5,311 bases of DNA from UBA11164 sp002420085 (GTDB lineage: Bacteria; Pseudomonadota; Gammaproteobacteria; Xanthomonadales; Xanthomonadaceae): positions 1-5,311 of the forward strand of contig DALYLJ010000197.1 in NCBI GenBank assembly GCA_031976395.1, given 5' to 3'. The position numbers and the translations under genes were made by a program. Below, one piece after another: positions 5,150 through 5,311 of the stretch. The stretch's first letter is position 1; each line of letters begins with the position of its first letter. A model generated the notes under the pieces. The model did not search any database and was not told the origin of the DNA. It was given only the letters and a program-made list of their open reading frames with translations.

Positions 5150-5311
5150 ATGCGCATCCGCATGGAAGGGACACTCACGAAGTGGAATGACGGCCGGGGC
5201 TTCGGGTTCATCGCCCCGACCCGAGGCGGCCCTGAGGTTTTTGTCCATATTTCCGCGTTTCCCAATGATGGGGTGCGCCCCACTCTCGGAGAAAAGCTGA
5301 CCTTCGAGATT
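5150..5311 (+). CDS. Cold-shock-domain protein (N-terminal 54 residues, cut by window end)
   Basis: The frame is open from ATG 5150 to the window edge. The cold-shock OB fold is clear: MEGTLTKWNDGRGFGFIAP, with RNP1 as GRGFGFI (residues 15-21), then EVFVHIS (29-35) as RNP2, and the typical SAFPNDGVRPTLGEKLTFEI. Such proteins bind single-stranded RNA or DNA through aromatics of RNP1 and RNP2 (here Trp12, Phe18, Phe20, Phe31, His33). The spacing FVHISAF..GVRPTLGE is closer to longer proteins in which the domain is fused to a membrane DUF1294 domain than to the 70-aa CspA type, but the C-terminus is outside the window. The start may be Met1 (5150, weak AGG 8 bases upstream) or Met5 (5162, no visible site). 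It lies 7 bases behind the attC-like sequence and has the same orientation as the membrane protein gene before it. Confidence 0.88.
   Translation, partial: MRIRMEGTLTKWNDGRGFGFIAPTRGGPEVFVHISAFPNDGVRPTLGEKLTFEI

Noticed and set aside
5067..5300. 77-aa + strand frame over the cold-shock gene
   Set aside because: It is out of frame with the clear cold-shock motifs GRGFGFI and EVFVHIS.
1..5311. CRISPR array, insertion sequence, transposase, replication origin
   Set aside because: No regularly spaced repeats, transposase frames, terminal inverted repeats or DnaA-box cluster were seen on either strand.

Overview
The window looks like chromosomal DNA from a high-GC gammaproteobacterium. The GyrA protein points to the Xanthomonadales/Lysobacterales branch: its first 130 residues, including the stretch NELGAHSNKPYYKSARIVGD, match what I recall of Xanthomonas-type GyrA. 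That placement is from memory of the family, not from a search. The backbone is GC-rich (68% in one 60-base gyrA line counted by hand, 3361-3420), whereas the small gene at the right is about 54% GC (counted over 4741-5040).

Left part (1-1447). A 16-codon tail of a + strand frame ends at base 51. It faces a complete Crp/Fnr-family regulator on the - strand (228-902). The 176-base convergent gap between them holds a perfect 22-bp palindrome and an 11-bp GC hairpin. The regulator has a textbook Shine-Dalgarno site. A 61-codon frame (899-1084), also with a good Shine-Dalgarno site, overlaps its start codon as ATGA and may be a coupled leader peptide. A plausible - strand promoter lies at 1237-1264. 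Two further hairpins lie between it and gyrA.

Middle (1448-4162). A full-length gyrA on the - strand encodes 904 aa, with Tyr122, Ile174, the GyrA box and Thr83/Asp87 in the quinolone region. It ends in a hairpin and starts from a candidate extended -10 promoter at 4314-4343. GyrA pairs with GyrB to form DNA gyrase.

Right part (4163-5311). A 532-base gap without a convincing gene separates gyrA from two + strand genes. It contains a strikingly regular set of inverted repeats at 4361-4452: a 7-bp stem, then a 59-base three-way junction with 20 perfect base pairs. This could be an unrecognised structured RNA or a regulatory element. Next come a lower-GC gene for a small single-pass membrane protein of unknown function (4695-5051), a hairpin, and a sequence resembling the right end of an integron attC site (5136-5142, GTTAGGC). 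A cold-shock-domain protein starts 7 bases later and runs off the window. The last three resemble integron cassette architecture, but no left half of the attC is visible.

No complete new multi-gene system can be demonstrated. The best leads are the three-way junction upstream of gyrA and the attC-like junction in front of the cold-shock gene.
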